64,000 bases of DNA from Dolichospermum compactum NIES-806 (GCF_002368115.1 NZ_AP018316.1:2700569-2764568), one strand, 5' to 3'. Shown: positions 16,842-26,417, counted from the first letter of the stretch. The notes: generated from the letters alone by a model not told the origin. Translations and numbers: made by a program.

Positions 16842-17099
16842 TTAAGGATTTTCAACAGAGTCCCAACATTTATGATCACGCCAAACTGCATTTTTCGCCT
16901 CACACTTTTCCTGTTCTTTAATACCAGTAATTGAGGTAGGGCGAATAATGTTTAAGTTGGATGTAACATAAGAAATCATGAACGAACCGGTAGAGAAACC
17001 ACAATAGATTAAAGTTCCAAAAAAAAACGTAACACTGACAAATTTAATAGCAGGTATTACAGAAAAACTACGTTTTTTGCCATAGAGTTGATACCGCAT
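16842..17099 (-). CDS. Small single-span membrane protein of unknown function
   Basis: 85 residues from the ATG at 17099, which is preceded by GAGGAAA at good spacing. This site decides the start against the longer frame from 17147. A basic N-terminus (YGKKRSF) is followed by one or two hydrophobic stretches (SVTFFFGTLIYCGF, GSFMISYVTS) and a short tail with a CEAKNAVWRDHKCW cysteine pair. Family not recognised. Convergent with the secreted four-Cys protein, 12 bp apart. Confidence 0.65.
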   Translation of the reverse strand: MRYQLYGKKRSFSVIPAIKFVSVTFFFGTLIYCGFSTGSFMISYVTSNLNIIRPTSITGIKEQEKCEAKNAVWRDHKCWDSVENP

Positions 17100-17489
17100 A
17101 TATTTCCTCAAGGTGGTGTTTATGGCAGATAACACCCTGGGAATCAATATGAACTTGTCAAATTATTTATAACAATATATCGTGGATATTTCTGTTAGCT
17201 AATAGACAAAGCTAAGTAGTTTTTGCGGAGACCACAAAGTATTACTAATATAAACCCCGTTGATTGATTTGCTATACATTGCATGAATACACGAGAAATA
17301 GAACTTAATATTTCTTAAACTTTTACTATCTTCGCGCTCTTCGTGTCTTCGTGGTTTATTAAATTAAAAATTCTTTCAGCACAAAGAGATTAACGAATGA
17401 TTCCTATATATTCTACAATAAATCTACCAGAACCATATCGTATACCCATAAAGGCAATGCTAGAACTGATAAACTTAATTAATCTTCTC
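17100..17489. other. Gene-free gap
   Basis: About 390 bp between two minus-strand genes. It contains a common CTTCGTGTCTTCGTGG-type dispersed sequence near 17338-17355. Short frames on both strands look like chance. Otherwise AT-rich with nothing I can name; it must hold the promoter of the membrane protein gene. Confidence 0.6.
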
Positions 17490-18545
17490 TTAACAACAAG
17501 CATAGGTGTACAAAATCTTAGAAAAATCCAACTGTTTAAGTGCAGAAGGCTGAATAAAAAAGTTACCAACTCCCTCATCTCCCCACATAATTGAATGTTC
17601 ATCATCAGAGTTCATTTGCAATAGCAGAAAATCATAACCTTCCTCTTCCTCCAAGTCAGCACGATCATCATTTTGGACAAATGCGGGATATCCTCCTAAA
17701 CAATGTCCTCCTAGTGATTCTTCATATTTTTCTTCATATTCATTGAGAAAATCATCTACCAGTTCTTCTAAAGAGTTTTCCATTGCTTTAGTTAAATTAC
17801 TTTGTTGAAAAATGGAAAAATGGCTTTTAACTAAGTTTCTAAAGCGATAATCTGATGCACTCATGGGAGTTGATTTAATGGCGAAATTCAAAGCTAAACA
17901 GTCTATTAATGGTAAACCTATTCCTGGAGGTAAAAAATCAAAATTATTTAGGAGATTATCAATATTTAAATCTGGTTCGGGAAAGTAAATAACTCGAAAA
18001 GTTGTTTGTTTTAATTGCGGATATTCTTCAATTCCATAGGCTGTTTCACCTGATGCTTCAATATAAAACTGAAGTATGCCTTTTTCTGGTAAATCTTCTA
18101 AATTCGGCGTTTCTGAAAAGTTGATTTGTGCTAAAAGATGGAGGGGAGTACCATCTGGTGCTTCAGGATAGGTCGTATTTTTAGGCAGGTAAGGTACACC
18201 ACCAAATTTACTTTGCCATAGAGTAGTTTCTGTTGTTGAATAGGGAGTAATTTCTATAGAGGGTTTGATAATTGCATTGGCAAATTCATCTACTTGATTT
18301 TTTAGTTCTAAGAACATCCCATACAATTCATCTGGAGTAAAATCTTTGTTATTTTCATCTACTGGAACAGATTCGACATCATACCAACCATGTGTGAGTA
18401 ATTCTTGAATACTTTCGTTAAAAAAGGCTTCAGCTTCGGCTTCAGAAGAGAATTTATGCAGTTCTTGATAATGGGTAACGTTGTAGCCATCGAGGTGAAT
18501 TGACGTTCTCAGTGAACTTAATCTAAATATTTTATTGGATTTCAT
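17490..18545 (-). CDS. DUF1963 (YwqG-like) family protein
   Basis: 351 residues. The region from about 95 to the end matches DUF1963/YwqG: QSKFGGVPYLPKNTTYP, HLLAQINFSE, GILQFYIEA, GGYPAFVQNDDR, LLLQMNSDDE, MWGDEGVGNFFI and a terminal FSKILYTYACC. The family has a known fold but no assigned activity. The first ~90 residues (HYQELHKFSSEAEAEAFFNE, IQELLTHGWYDVE) resemble a WGR-like module, an uncommon addition, assigned by pattern only. Soluble. It precedes a small conserved gene with no clear operon partner. Confidence 0.85.
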   Translation of the reverse strand: MKSNKIFRLSSLRTSIHLDGYNVTHYQELHKFSSEAEAEAFFNESIQELLTHGWYDVESVPVDENNKDFTPDELYGMFLELKNQVDEFANAIIKPSIEITPYSTTETTLWQSKFGGVPYLPKNTTYPEAPDGTPLHLLAQINFSETPNLEDLPEKGILQFYIEASGETAYGIEEYPQLKQTTFRVIYFPEPDLNIDNLLNNFDFLPPGIGLPLIDCLALNFAIKSTPMSASDYRFRNLVKSHFSIFQQSNLTKAMENSLEELVDDFLNEYEEKYEESLGGHCLGGYPAFVQNDDRADLEEEEGYDFLLLQMNSDDEHSIMWGDEGVGNFFIQPSALKQLDFSKILYTYACC

Positions 18546-18631
18546 GATAATTAACCTTAGATGTGATAATGAATGATATTGGTAATGATTGAAAAGTCTT
18601 TCTTTTAGTTGTAGTAAGTATTATTTTAAAA

Positions 18632-18949
18632 TCATATTTTTCCACATACTCCAGTTTCATTAATTCGGAAAACGTGCAGTTTGACATTTGGGTATTTTTG
18701 ATGTGCTTGTTGTGCGGCTAATAAGGGATCTTCATCAATAAAATATTCACGGCTATTTGGCTCAATTGCTATGTACCAGTTATAGTGAGTTTTAATGAGT
18801 TCTGCTTGTAACTGCTCAAAAATTACTTTGCAGTCTTGAGACAATGTTTCCCGTTCCGTCTGCCATTGCGCTTTCTGTTCTTGAGTCCATTGAATTTCCG
18901 GGAATATTCTGCCTCTGCGGACTGTATGAGTAGATTTTGTTTCTGGCAT
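18632..18949 (-). CDS. Small conserved cyanobacterial protein
   Basis: 105 residues. A basic N-terminus (VRRGRIFPEIQWTQEQKA) is followed by a helical region and a C-terminal part reading NWYIAIEPNSREYFIDED, AAQQAHQKYPN, VFRINETGVCGKI. I recognise it as a conserved cyanobacterial hypothetical with this YFID and NETG-CG signature but know no function. Such genes often lie beside toxin-antitoxin or protease genes, but no such partner is present here. ATG at 18949 is the only sensible start. Confidence 0.75.
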   Translation of the reverse strand: MPETKSTHTVRRGRIFPEIQWTQEQKAQWQTERETLSQDCKVIFEQLQAELIKTHYNWYIAIEPNSREYFIDEDPLLAAQQAHQKYPNVKLHVFRINETGVCGKI

Positions 18950-19066
18950 AATTTGTTATGTATTACTGAAAAATATATTATATTTTATCGCATTTTTGAT
19001 TAATTTTTTCCTAATTGATATGTTTAAATTTATCAAGATAAAAAATTCGTAATTGATAATCCTAAA

Positions 19067-19122
19067 ATTACGAATTACGAATTACGAATTACGAATTACG
19101 AATTACGAATTACGAATTATGA
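19067..19122. repeat. ATTACGA heptamer STRR tract
   Basis: About eight tandem AATTACG units directly after the argD stop on the minus strand. Typical Nostocales STRR; non-coding. Confidence 0.9.
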
Positions 19123-19123
19123 A

Positions 19124-20407
19124 TTAAGCTGTCAGTTTAGCTAATGCCTTTTCTACAGCTTTTAATGCTTGCTTGATTTCTGCATCTGTGACAATGAGAG
19201 GAGGAACAAACCGCACTACTTTAGGACCTGCAGGAACAAGTAATAAACCTGCGTCCATTGCCGCTTTGACGACTTCAGGGGCTGTTAAAGGAATATCGGC
19301 TTTGATTTCCATGCCGTTGATTAGACCCCAACCGCGCACTTCTGAGATATGCTGAGGATATTGACGAGCGATCGCTCTTAATCCTTCTCGTAAATGTGCG
19401 CCCTGTTCTCTGACATTCTCTAAAATATTTTCTTTTTCCAAAGTCTCACACACACTCAGCGCCACACCGCAAACAAAGGGATTACCGCCAAATGTACTTG
19501 CGTGTTCTCCTGGTTGGAAAATATCGCAGAATTTCTTACTCATCATCGCACCGATGGGAATACCACCGCCTAAACCTTTCGCACTGGTGAAAATGTCTGG
19601 TTCTACTCCCAAATGTTCATAACCCCATAATTTACCACTGCGTCCCATACCCACTTGCACTTCGTCGAAAATCAACAAAATGCCCGTTTCGTCGCAAATC
19701 TCCCGTAAGCGTTTGAAGTAGGCAACATCCCCAGGACGAACTCCACCTTCTCCCTGCAATGGTTCAATTAAAATTGCCCCTACGCGATAATTACCTTCGT
19801 CTAATTCAGTAACCGCAGCTTCTACTGCCCTGATATCGTTGTAATCTACATAGTGGAAACCAGGAACTAAAGGATCAAAGTGTTTTTGATATTTTGGCTG
19901 TCCAGTTGCAGTCACGGTGGCTAAAGTCCGTCCGTGAAAACTGGCATGGGCAGTTAAAATTATAGGGTTAGCAATTTCTAGGACAGTATGGGCATATTTC
20001 CGCGCTAGTTTAATTGCTGCTTCGTTGGCTTCAGCGCCAGAATTGCAGAAAAATACTCTATCCGCGCAGGAATGATTAACAATCCATTTCGCTAATTCAC
20101 CCTGTTCAGGAATATAGTACAAATTAGAAACATGATGCAATTTCTGGATTTGTCTAGTTACAGCCTCTACCATTGCTGGATGGGCGTGTCCTAGAGTACA
20201 AGTGGCAATACCCGCGACAAAATCCAGATATTCGTTGCCCTGACTATCCCAAACACGGCAACCAGCACCCCGTTCCAAAGCCAAAGGAAACCGACTGTAT
20301 GTAGACATGACAGCCCCATCAAAGCTATCAACATCAAAAGGTGTAGATGGCATAATACCTGACTCCGGGGGGTTCGTGGCTTGTTCTATTAGAGTTTGCA
20401 CGCTCAC
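19124..20407 (-). CDS. argD: Acetylornithine aminotransferase
   Basis: Class III PLP-dependent aminotransferase, converting N-acetylglutamate semialdehyde to N-acetylornithine in arginine synthesis. PLP site: SAKGLGGGIPIGAM (Schiff-base Lys), with FDEVQVGMGR (Asp) and CNSGAEANEAAIKLAR for phosphate binding; ASFHGRTLA and STFGGNPF are also canonical. The start chosen is GTG at 20407 (VSVQTLIEQ), 8 nt after AGGAG, giving 427 residues, the usual cyanobacterial length. The ATG at 20512 gives an unlikely 35-residue extension. A STRR tract follows the stop. Confidence 0.95.
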   Translation of the reverse strand: MSVQTLIEQATNPPESGIMPSTPFDVDSFDGAVMSTYSRFPLALERGAGCRVWDSQGNEYLDFVAGIATCTLGHAHPAMVEAVTRQIQKLHHVSNLYYIPEQGELAKWIVNHSCADRVFFCNSGAEANEAAIKLARKYAHTVLEIANPIILTAHASFHGRTLATVTATGQPKYQKHFDPLVPGFHYVDYNDIRAVEAAVTELDEGNYRVGAILIEPLQGEGGVRPGDVAYFKRLREICDETGILLIFDEVQVGMGRSGKLWGYEHLGVEPDIFTSAKGLGGGIPIGAMMSKKFCDIFQPGEHASTFGGNPFVCGVALSVCETLEKENILENVREQGAHLREGLRAIARQYPQHISEVRGWGLINGMEIKADIPLTAPEVVKAAMDAGLLLVPAGPKVVRFVPPLIVTDAEIKQALKAVEKALAKLTA

Positions 20408-20489
20408 TACCGCTACTCCTGAAAAGCTTTTATCGTAATACTTTACTAGGTTCTGGGAAATATGAACAAAATTTTTGATGATTTTAAGA

Positions 20490-20640
20490 GAAGTCACCGA
20501 GTCAGGAGTCACCGAGTCAGAAAGAAAGAAGAAAGCCTATTCCCTATTCCCTATTCCTTGACTTGAAAGATTCTATATTCTGAATCTTGATATTAGAAGT
20601 TTTTCAATTCTAAATTCTAAATTCTAAATTCTAAATTCTT
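20490..20640. repeat. Mixed STRR tracts upstream of the K+ channel gene
   Basis: GAGTCACCGAGTCAG repeats (20497-20520), CTATTCC/CTATTCCC units (20537-20557) and about five AATTCTA heptamers (20605-20640). Non-coding, between the divergent argD and channel genes. Confidence 0.8.
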
Positions 20641-20642
20641 AA

Positions 20643-21713
20643 TTGCCTGTGTATTCTACCCTTGAACAAAAATATCAACGTATTCAAAAGGAGTTAATGG
20701 CTGGGGCTCTTGCTTTAGCTGGTATTTCCCTAATTGGGACTCTATGGTATTCCCTGGTTGAGGGCTGGAGATGGGAAGATGCAGCTTATATGACTGTGAT
20801 TACTTTGGCAACTGTCGGTTATGGAGAAACCCATCCATTGGGTAGTCGGGGACGGTTGTTTACGATTGCTTTGATTTTAATGGGTGTGGTCAATCTTGGT
20901 TATATTGTCAATAGATTTACAGCCGCAGTCATTGAAGGCTATTTTCTCGAAGGAATTCGACTCCGACAACAAAGGCGTTTAATGGAATCATTATCAGAAC
21001 ATTATATTATCTGTGGATTTAGCCGCACTGGGCGACAAATTGCTAAGGAATTTCGGGCTGAAGATGTTGCGTTTGTGATTATTGATTCGGAATTAGAATC
21101 GGTTCAAAAAGCTCAGGAAATTGGTTATATTGTTTTTCAGGGTGATGCCACATTAGACGATACTTTGTTAAAAGTTGGCATTACTAAAGCAATTTGTATT
21201 GTGGCGGCTTTACCTTCAGATGCGGAAAATTTATATACTGTTTTATCAGCAAAAACTCTGAATCCAGATATTCGAGCGATCGCTCGTGCTAGTACAGAAG
21301 AAGCGGTACAAAAGTTACAGCGTGGTGGCGCAGATGCCGTAATTTCACCGTATATTACCGGCGGCAAACGCATGGCAGCAGCAGCCCTCAGACCCCAGAT
21401 TTTAGACTTTGTGGATGGGATTCTCTCTGGTACAGACCGCCAGCTATATATGGAAGAATTTTTACTAGATCCAGGTAGGTGTCCCTTCGTTGGTCAAACT
21501 TTACAAAAAGCCAAATTGCGATCGCAATCAGGCGTATTAGTTCTGGCAATTCGTCGTCTTGATGGTAAACTCATTGGTGGTCCCACTGGAGATACTGTTT
21601 TAATGTCAGGAGATACCCTAATTTGTATGGGTACGGCTGAACAATTACGGGATTTAAATCAAATTCTTGGTCCGATTAATTCTATCCCCCTAAAACGTCC
21701 AAAAAATAGCTAA
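20643..21713 (+). CDS. TrkA-N (RCK) potassium channel protein
   Basis: Two-helix potassium channel fused to a cytoplasmic RCK regulator. The first helix is AGALALAGISLIGTLWYSLV, the selectivity filter is TLATVGYGE, and the second helix follows (LILMGVVNLGYIV). The RCK-N Rossmann domain has CGFSRTGRQIAKEF and GDATLDDTLLK, and a C-terminal TrkA-C domain spans about 265-345. Probably a homotetramer in the plasma or thylakoid membrane. No ATG exists: TTG at 20643 or GTG at 20649 must start the frame, and no ribosome site separates them. Confidence 0.9.
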   Translation: MPVYSTLEQKYQRIQKELMAGALALAGISLIGTLWYSLVEGWRWEDAAYMTVITLATVGYGETHPLGSRGRLFTIALILMGVVNLGYIVNRFTAAVIEGYFLEGIRLRQQRRLMESLSEHYIICGFSRTGRQIAKEFRAEDVAFVIIDSELESVQKAQEIGYIVFQGDATLDDTLLKVGITKAICIVAALPSDAENLYTVLSAKTLNPDIRAIARASTEEAVQKLQRGGADAVISPYITGGKRMAAAALRPQILDFVDGILSGTDRQLYMEEFLLDPGRCPFVGQTLQKAKLRSQSGVLVLAIRRLDGKLIGGPTGDTVLMSGDTLICMGTAEQLRDLNQILGPINSIPLKRPKNS

Positions 21714-21757
21714 AAGCAGTAGATATTCCAACTTGCAAAATAAATGATGAATTCATA

Positions 21758-23878
21758 TTAGAAGTCGGAGATCTGGAGTCCTACCAATTGAAAGGCCTGT
21801 TTAATACCTACATTCATTGGTGATTTTTGTTCTTTTCCATATAATTCTGTAGCTTTACTATAAGCAGATAACATTTCTCGGCAGTTTTCTACTTGTCCAT
21901 CTTGACTTTTAATATTCAGCAATACCCAACCTAAATTATGATAGGCTTCAGCATAAATATGATTATATTTAATTGCTTTTTCAAGATATAACTTTGCTTT
22001 TTGCCATTCTCCTATTTGGGCATATAAAGTACCGAGACGAAATAAAATAAAAGCTTGAGGCGTAAATTTTTGTAGATAATTGTCATAGATTTGAATAGCA
22101 CTTTGATAATTTTGTAAATTTTCTTGAGTAATAGCGTGATTAATTAATACCCAATCTATAATTGATGCTTGATGACTGGCTTTTTCAAAACTGCTGATAG
22201 CATCTTGCCATAAATATTTAGTGGCTTGTTTCCAACCTTTTAAACCCCAAGCTATAGCACTATCAGGCACTTGATTAATGAATTCTTCAATTCTTCTATC
22301 TACATCATTAGCTTGTTTAGTGACAACGGCTTTTTCTAAAGCTATAATTAAATAAGGATATAGGCTAGATTGTAACTCTTTTTCAGGACTATTTTTCTGA
22401 TTCTGTAATTTAAATATTGCTTGTGTAGCTGCACGAATAGTTAATTTCCATTCTTGTTGCTGTACATATATCCAAGCTTGCAAACCCAAAGCAAAGGTAC
22501 AATCAGGCTGTAATTGTAATGCTTTATTTGCTGTATTCTCTGCATCTTTCCATTTACCAGATTTACCTAATGCCCAAGCAAAATTAGCTTGTATCCAAGC
22601 CTCATGAGGAGCTATTTGAACTGCTTTCTGTAAGTTCTTAACTGCTTCTTCCCAATTTTTTTGCCGGCAATTAATCAGTCCTAAAACTCCATAACCTCTG
22701 CCGTCATTGGGTTGTAATCGAATGGCTATTTCTGCGGCTGCTTCTGCTTGTTGATCATCAAGATATATTTGTAATAATGCTAGTTCTACGGCTGCTTCTC
22801 CATGATCTGGTGCAAGTTGTAAATATTTTTGATATGCTTGAACGGCATCAGCTAGTTGACCTTGTTTGACTAATTCCTTGGCTCGTTGATGTTGAGGAGA
22901 AATAAATTTACCTTGAAGTGCATTAATTAATTCATCAGCAGTTTGAAATCTATCCTCTACTCTAAATTGCATTCCTGTGAGAATAACTTTTTCTATTAAG
23001 GAACTTAAATTAGGGCGTAATTGTCGGGGTGATATTAATTTATCCACAGAACTACCTTGTAAAAAAGCACTGGCTCTATCTGTGGCTTCTATTGGTAATT
23101 TTCCCGTTAATAATTCATACATTGATGCACATAAAGCATAAAGGTCTGTACTAGGAAAACGCTTACTTTTTTGAATATATTGTTCATAAGGTGCATATCC
23201 AGGGGTTAATATTCGGGTCATATCCCCAGTTTGACCGGCAATAAATTCTCTAGCTGCGCCAAAATCAATTAAGACAGCTTTATTAGGAGGAACAATAATA
23301 ATATTTTCTGGTTTGATGTCTCGATGCAGTAAATTATGACTATGAATAACTTTTAAAGCATCAGCAATTTGCATAAAGTAATTTTTAACTCGATTTTCTT
23401 CTAGTGTTCCTGTTTCTAGCAATATTTTATCTAATGATTTACCAACAAGTAATTCCATTACCATGTATGCGGTATCATTTTCTGTAAACCATTCATAAAT
23501 TTTAGCGATATGAGGATGAACACATTTTTGTAAATAGTTAGCCTCTAATTGAAATTGTTGCAGTTGTTGTTGACGCTGCACAGGGGTAATGGACATTGGC
23601 CACAGAACTGTATTACCTTGTCTAGCAGCATTTTCTGTCCATAATTCTTTAATGGCAACTTTGGTAGAGTTGGAGATGTAAGTGGCTGCATAAGTAATCC
23701 CAAAGCCACCTTGTCCTAATATGTTCTCTATTCTATATCTGCCATTTTTTAATAATGTTCCTGGGGATAAATGCAGATTTGATGTGGCGGAAGAAGAGGT
23801 TAAAGGTGTACCGCAAGCGATACAGCTAGTTTCATGATCGTAGTTATCTGTGAGACAGGTTGGACATTGAATAGACAT
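21758..23878 (-). CDS. Ser/Thr kinase with N-terminal zinc ribbon and C-terminal TPRs
   Basis: 706 residues. A zinc ribbon with two CXXC pairs (CPTC, CIAC; residues 5-23) is followed by a Hanks kinase at about 48-330: LGQGGFGITYAA, catalytic K77 (VAIKELW), HRDIKPEN (185-192) and IDFGAAR (204-210), all intact. From about 335 there is an array of TPRs (AVQAYQKYLQLAPDHGEA and similar) for protein binding. It is the last gene of the minus-strand signalling island and follows the PP2C gene, suggesting an opposing kinase-phosphatase pair acting on the FHA and vWA neighbours. Soluble. The ribbon resembles that of the FHA protein at 25749-26267. Confidence 0.93.
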   Translation of the reverse strand: MSIQCPTCLTDNYDHETSCIACGTPLTSSSATSNLHLSPGTLLKNGRYRIENILGQGGFGITYAATYISNSTKVAIKELWTENAARQGNTVLWPMSITPVQRQQQLQQFQLEANYLQKCVHPHIAKIYEWFTENDTAYMVMELLVGKSLDKILLETGTLEENRVKNYFMQIADALKVIHSHNLLHRDIKPENIIIVPPNKAVLIDFGAAREFIAGQTGDMTRILTPGYAPYEQYIQKSKRFPSTDLYALCASMYELLTGKLPIEATDRASAFLQGSSVDKLISPRQLRPNLSSLIEKVILTGMQFRVEDRFQTADELINALQGKFISPQHQRAKELVKQGQLADAVQAYQKYLQLAPDHGEAAVELALLQIYLDDQQAEAAAEIAIRLQPNDGRGYGVLGLINCRQKNWEEAVKNLQKAVQIAPHEAWIQANFAWALGKSGKWKDAENTANKALQLQPDCTFALGLQAWIYVQQQEWKLTIRAATQAIFKLQNQKNSPEKELQSSLYPYLIIALEKAVVTKQANDVDRRIEEFINQVPDSAIAWGLKGWKQATKYLWQDAISSFEKASHQASIIDWVLINHAITQENLQNYQSAIQIYDNYLQKFTPQAFILFRLGTLYAQIGEWQKAKLYLEKAIKYNHIYAEAYHNLGWVLLNIKSQDGQVENCREMLSAYSKATELYGKEQKSPMNVGIKQAFQLVGLQISDF

Positions 23879-23908
23879 AATTGGTAATTGGTAATTAATG
23901 AGAATAAG

Positions 23909-23937
23909 ATCCCCGACTTATTAAAGAAGTCGGGGAT
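23909..23937. terminator. Intercistronic hairpin
   Basis: A perfect 11-bp stem ATCCCCGACTT / AAGTCGGGGAT with a 7-nt loop starts at the PP2C stop codon and precedes the kinase gene. It could terminate, attenuate or protect mRNA between the phosphatase and kinase genes. Confidence 0.65.
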
Positions 23938-25677
23938 TTATGAATTGACTGAAAATTGTAATGCTAAAAGGGTGGCGTTATCAGACGCACCACGTTCTAA
24001 AACTTTATTAATAGTCAAATTAACTGATATTTGTAGGTTTTGATCAGGGGTGAAAATTTCCGCTAGTTCATTTTTAGGCACTAAGTCCCAAACCCCATCC
24101 GAACATAGTAAAATAATATCTTCATGTTCTAATCGCATAGATAATTCTGGAGTAGTTTGTTTTAGATCTTGGACGTAACCATCACTTAATCTGCGTTTTG
24201 TACCGATGGATTTTGTCAGAACATTTCTATCTGGATGTTCTAAACTTTGGCTTGGTGTAATTTGTCCACTGGCTACTAACATAGCAACAAGAGAATGATC
24301 TTGACTGAGTTGTTTTATTTCTCCTTGTCGTAGTAAGTAAATGCGACTATCACCAACATGACTAATTATTAATTGTTGGGATACAGCTAAAATGATGCTG
24401 AGGGTTGTTCCCCCATCTTTAACTTGATTTGATACTGTTTCATTGGCTTGAATAAATAGGTTTTCTAGCCATTCTTGGTATTGTTCTATGGTTTGATTTT
24501 GGAAGAAGATGGGTGTTTCTAAAACTGTTTTTATTGCTAATTGACTGGCTAATTCGCCTTGAGACATTCCTCCCATACCATCAGCGATCGCAGCTAAGAG
24601 GATGGTTTCTCTATCACTGATTTTCTGTTGTTTAATGCCATAGTTATCTTCATTTTGTAAACGGTTTATTGATAGTCCAACGGTAGAACTACTGGCTATT
24701 TGCCAGTTAATTTTGGGTGTGCTAATGTTTTGGCGGGTGCGAACTAATATTTTTAATAGTTGTTCTAGAGGAAATCTTTCTTCTGGCAGGGAAGATAAAC
24801 AAATTTTGAGAATTTGATAAATAATAGGAATGGGATTAATTTGTATTTCTATGGTTTGATCTGTTGATAGGGTTTTGTTGTGAATTATCTGATATAATAA
24901 TGCTGCAACTGTATAACTACTCATTGTTTCATGAATGGGGTTTTTACAGTATGCTAATTCGGGGGCGCAATAAGTTCCTATTAACCCAGAATTGAGAGTT
25001 TCACCCAAAGGATAGGCACTGGTAATATCGAAAAATTGTATAGGTGTTCCCATTTGAATAAATTGGGGAAGGATATTGATAAAACACCATTCTCTTTGAT
25101 AAAGATAGCGACATAGTTGACATATTTGGCTGGTTAAAAATATTGATTCTTCTAAAGAATGTTCGGTTTTTAGCCAAGTTTCTAGGGTCTGATTTTCCTT
25201 GGGAAGGTAGGTAAGAAGGATAAGTTTTTGATTTGATATATTGGTGCTAATTTCTGTTTCTGGATAATATTCGTCTTCTAAATATTCTTTTTCTAAATAT
25301 TCGTCTTCTAAATATTCATCTTCTAAAGATTCTGAGGCTGTATCTATTTCTGGGATAGGAGAAAAGATAGTTGCAATTTCTGGTATATTTTGGGGTTTAA
25401 TCTCAATAGTTATATTGTCCTGGCTATGTGCAAGTAGTTCGGTAACGAGTTTGTAATCACCTAGTCTTTTTCTCAGTTCTAGTTCTCGGTTGAGTGCGCT
25501 GTTAGTTGCACCTATTCTCAGTAAACCTGGTTTTTCAGATATGATATTGACTTGAAAGTAATAAATATCAGGTGTGAGTTGTCCTAAATAGGAGATGATT
25601 TCTATTTGCAGGTTATCTATTTGAAAACAGATGTTTTCTTTAATTATTAGTGGGTTTTGATTTGTCATTTCATTCAT
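23938..25677 (-). CDS. PP2C-type phosphatase fused to a degenerate kinase-like domain
   Basis: Predicted Ser/Thr phosphatase. The C-terminal ~240 residues form a PP2C domain with metal-binding Asp in QNEDNYG, AIADGMGGMSQGE, HVGDSRIYLLR and LLCSDGVWDLV. The middle third (about 140-320) looks like a kinase C-lobe without catalytic residues: FINILPQFIQ stands where HRDXKPXN is expected, FFDIT replaces DFG, then GTYCAPELAY and a YTVAALLYQII helix. An acidic repeat (EDEYLEDEYLEKEYLEDEY) precedes it. The start is ATG at 25677 (or 25668); the longer frame translates a dispersed repeat. It lies between the FHA and kinase genes, so it likely reverses phosphorylation in this island. Confidence 0.88.
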   Translation of the reverse strand: MNEMTNQNPLIIKENICFQIDNLQIEIISYLGQLTPDIYYFQVNIISEKPGLLRIGATNSALNRELELRKRLGDYKLVTELLAHSQDNITIEIKPQNIPEIATIFSPIPEIDTASESLEDEYLEDEYLEKEYLEDEYYPETEISTNISNQKLILLTYLPKENQTLETWLKTEHSLEESIFLTSQICQLCRYLYQREWCFINILPQFIQMGTPIQFFDITSAYPLGETLNSGLIGTYCAPELAYCKNPIHETMSSYTVAALLYQIIHNKTLSTDQTIEIQINPIPIIYQILKICLSSLPEERFPLEQLLKILVRTRQNISTPKINWQIASSSTVGLSINRLQNEDNYGIKQQKISDRETILLAAIADGMGGMSQGELASQLAIKTVLETPIFFQNQTIEQYQEWLENLFIQANETVSNQVKDGGTTLSIILAVSQQLIISHVGDSRIYLLRQGEIKQLSQDHSLVAMLVASGQITPSQSLEHPDRNVLTKSIGTKRRLSDGYVQDLKQTTPELSMRLEHEDIILLCSDGVWDLVPKNELAEIFTPDQNLQISVNLTINKVLERGASDNATLLALQFSVNS

Positions 25678-25702
25678 GGAATTTGCAAGAAATATAGGAG
25701 TG

Positions 25703-25732
25703 GTTGGCAGGCAAGATGCCCACCCCACAAGA
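25703..25732. repeat. Dispersed palindrome upstream of the PP2C gene
   Basis: GGCAGGCAAGATGCCCACCCC, related to the element at 7797-7832. It lies between the FHA and PP2C genes and accounts for the spurious N-terminal extension of the phosphatase frame. Confidence 0.6.
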
Positions 25733-25748
25733 GAATTTTTTTGATTTT

Positions 25749-26267
25749 TTAGATAGTTTGAAAGAGAAATCTAACTTTACCAAATGCTATTTCATCACCT
25801 GAGTTTAAGGGGGTGGGTATGGTAATTCTGGCACTAAAGCGAGTTTGTCCTGGTGGTTTGATAAATACTCCGTTGGTAGAACCTAAATCTTTGACTTTCC
25901 ATGTTCCTAGTTCTTGATAAATTTCGGCATGATTACGAGATACTGTTTCTCCGCCAAAAAATGTTTCTAAATCAATTTCTACTGGTCCTGTGTCTGGATC
26001 AAATATGCCAACAATGGCGTTATTATCTAGGATAAATTCTGGTATGGGGGCGTTTGTTTGTTTAGATGTTAGTTTGGCTTTTGTAAATGTGTTGATAATT
26101 GGGGGATAATTGAGTTGTGGTGTAGTTGGTTGAATGACTGTAGGTGCTAAGGTGGGTTCTATTTTTGGTGGTGGTGTGGCTATGGCTTGTAGTTCTGAAC
26201 CGCAAGCGTTACAAAATTCTGCGTAGTCTAAATTTTGATCATAGCCGCAAACTGTACAAGTAATCAT
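25749..26267 (-). CDS. FHA-domain protein with N-terminal zinc ribbon
   Basis: 172 residues. A zinc ribbon (CTVCGYD and CNACGSE, residues 4-25), a Pro/Thr-rich linker (TPPPKIEPTLAPTVIQPTTP) and an FHA domain from about 80 to the end: GIFDPDTG, then FGGETVSRNHAEIYQE, VKDLGSTNGVFI and DEIAFGKVRFLF. The phosphothreonine-contact residues (SRNH, STNG) are present. It should bind a phosphorylated Thr peptide made by the neighbouring kinase. Soluble, full length, within the minus-strand island between the PP2C and vWA genes. Confidence 0.93.
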   Translation of the reverse strand: MITCTVCGYDQNLDYAEFCNACGSELQAIATPPPKIEPTLAPTVIQPTTPQLNYPPIINTFTKAKLTSKQTNAPIPEFILDNNAIVGIFDPDTGPVEIDLETFFGGETVSRNHAEIYQELGTWKVKDLGSTNGVFIKPPGQTRFSARITIPTPLNSGDEIAFGKVRFLFQTI

Positions 26268-26417
26268 GGTGTTTTCTCCTCATTTTTAATGATTAATTTT
26301 TTTTCGCCCAAAGACACAAAGGGGCAAAGTTTTATAGTTGGAGTTTTGCAATTTAAGATTCTATATTGTGTCAATTATTGATGTTTGAATCATTCTCACT
26401 CCTGAATTCTGCTGTAT

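Noticed and set aside
20408..20512. Longer N-terminus of ArgD from ATG at 20512
   Set aside because: Not found in the family; GTG at 20407 has an AGGAG ribosome site and gives the usual length.
25678..25728. Longer N-terminus of the PP2C protein (MGWASCLPTTP)
   Set aside because: Encoded by a dispersed repeat; a normal start lies at 25677.
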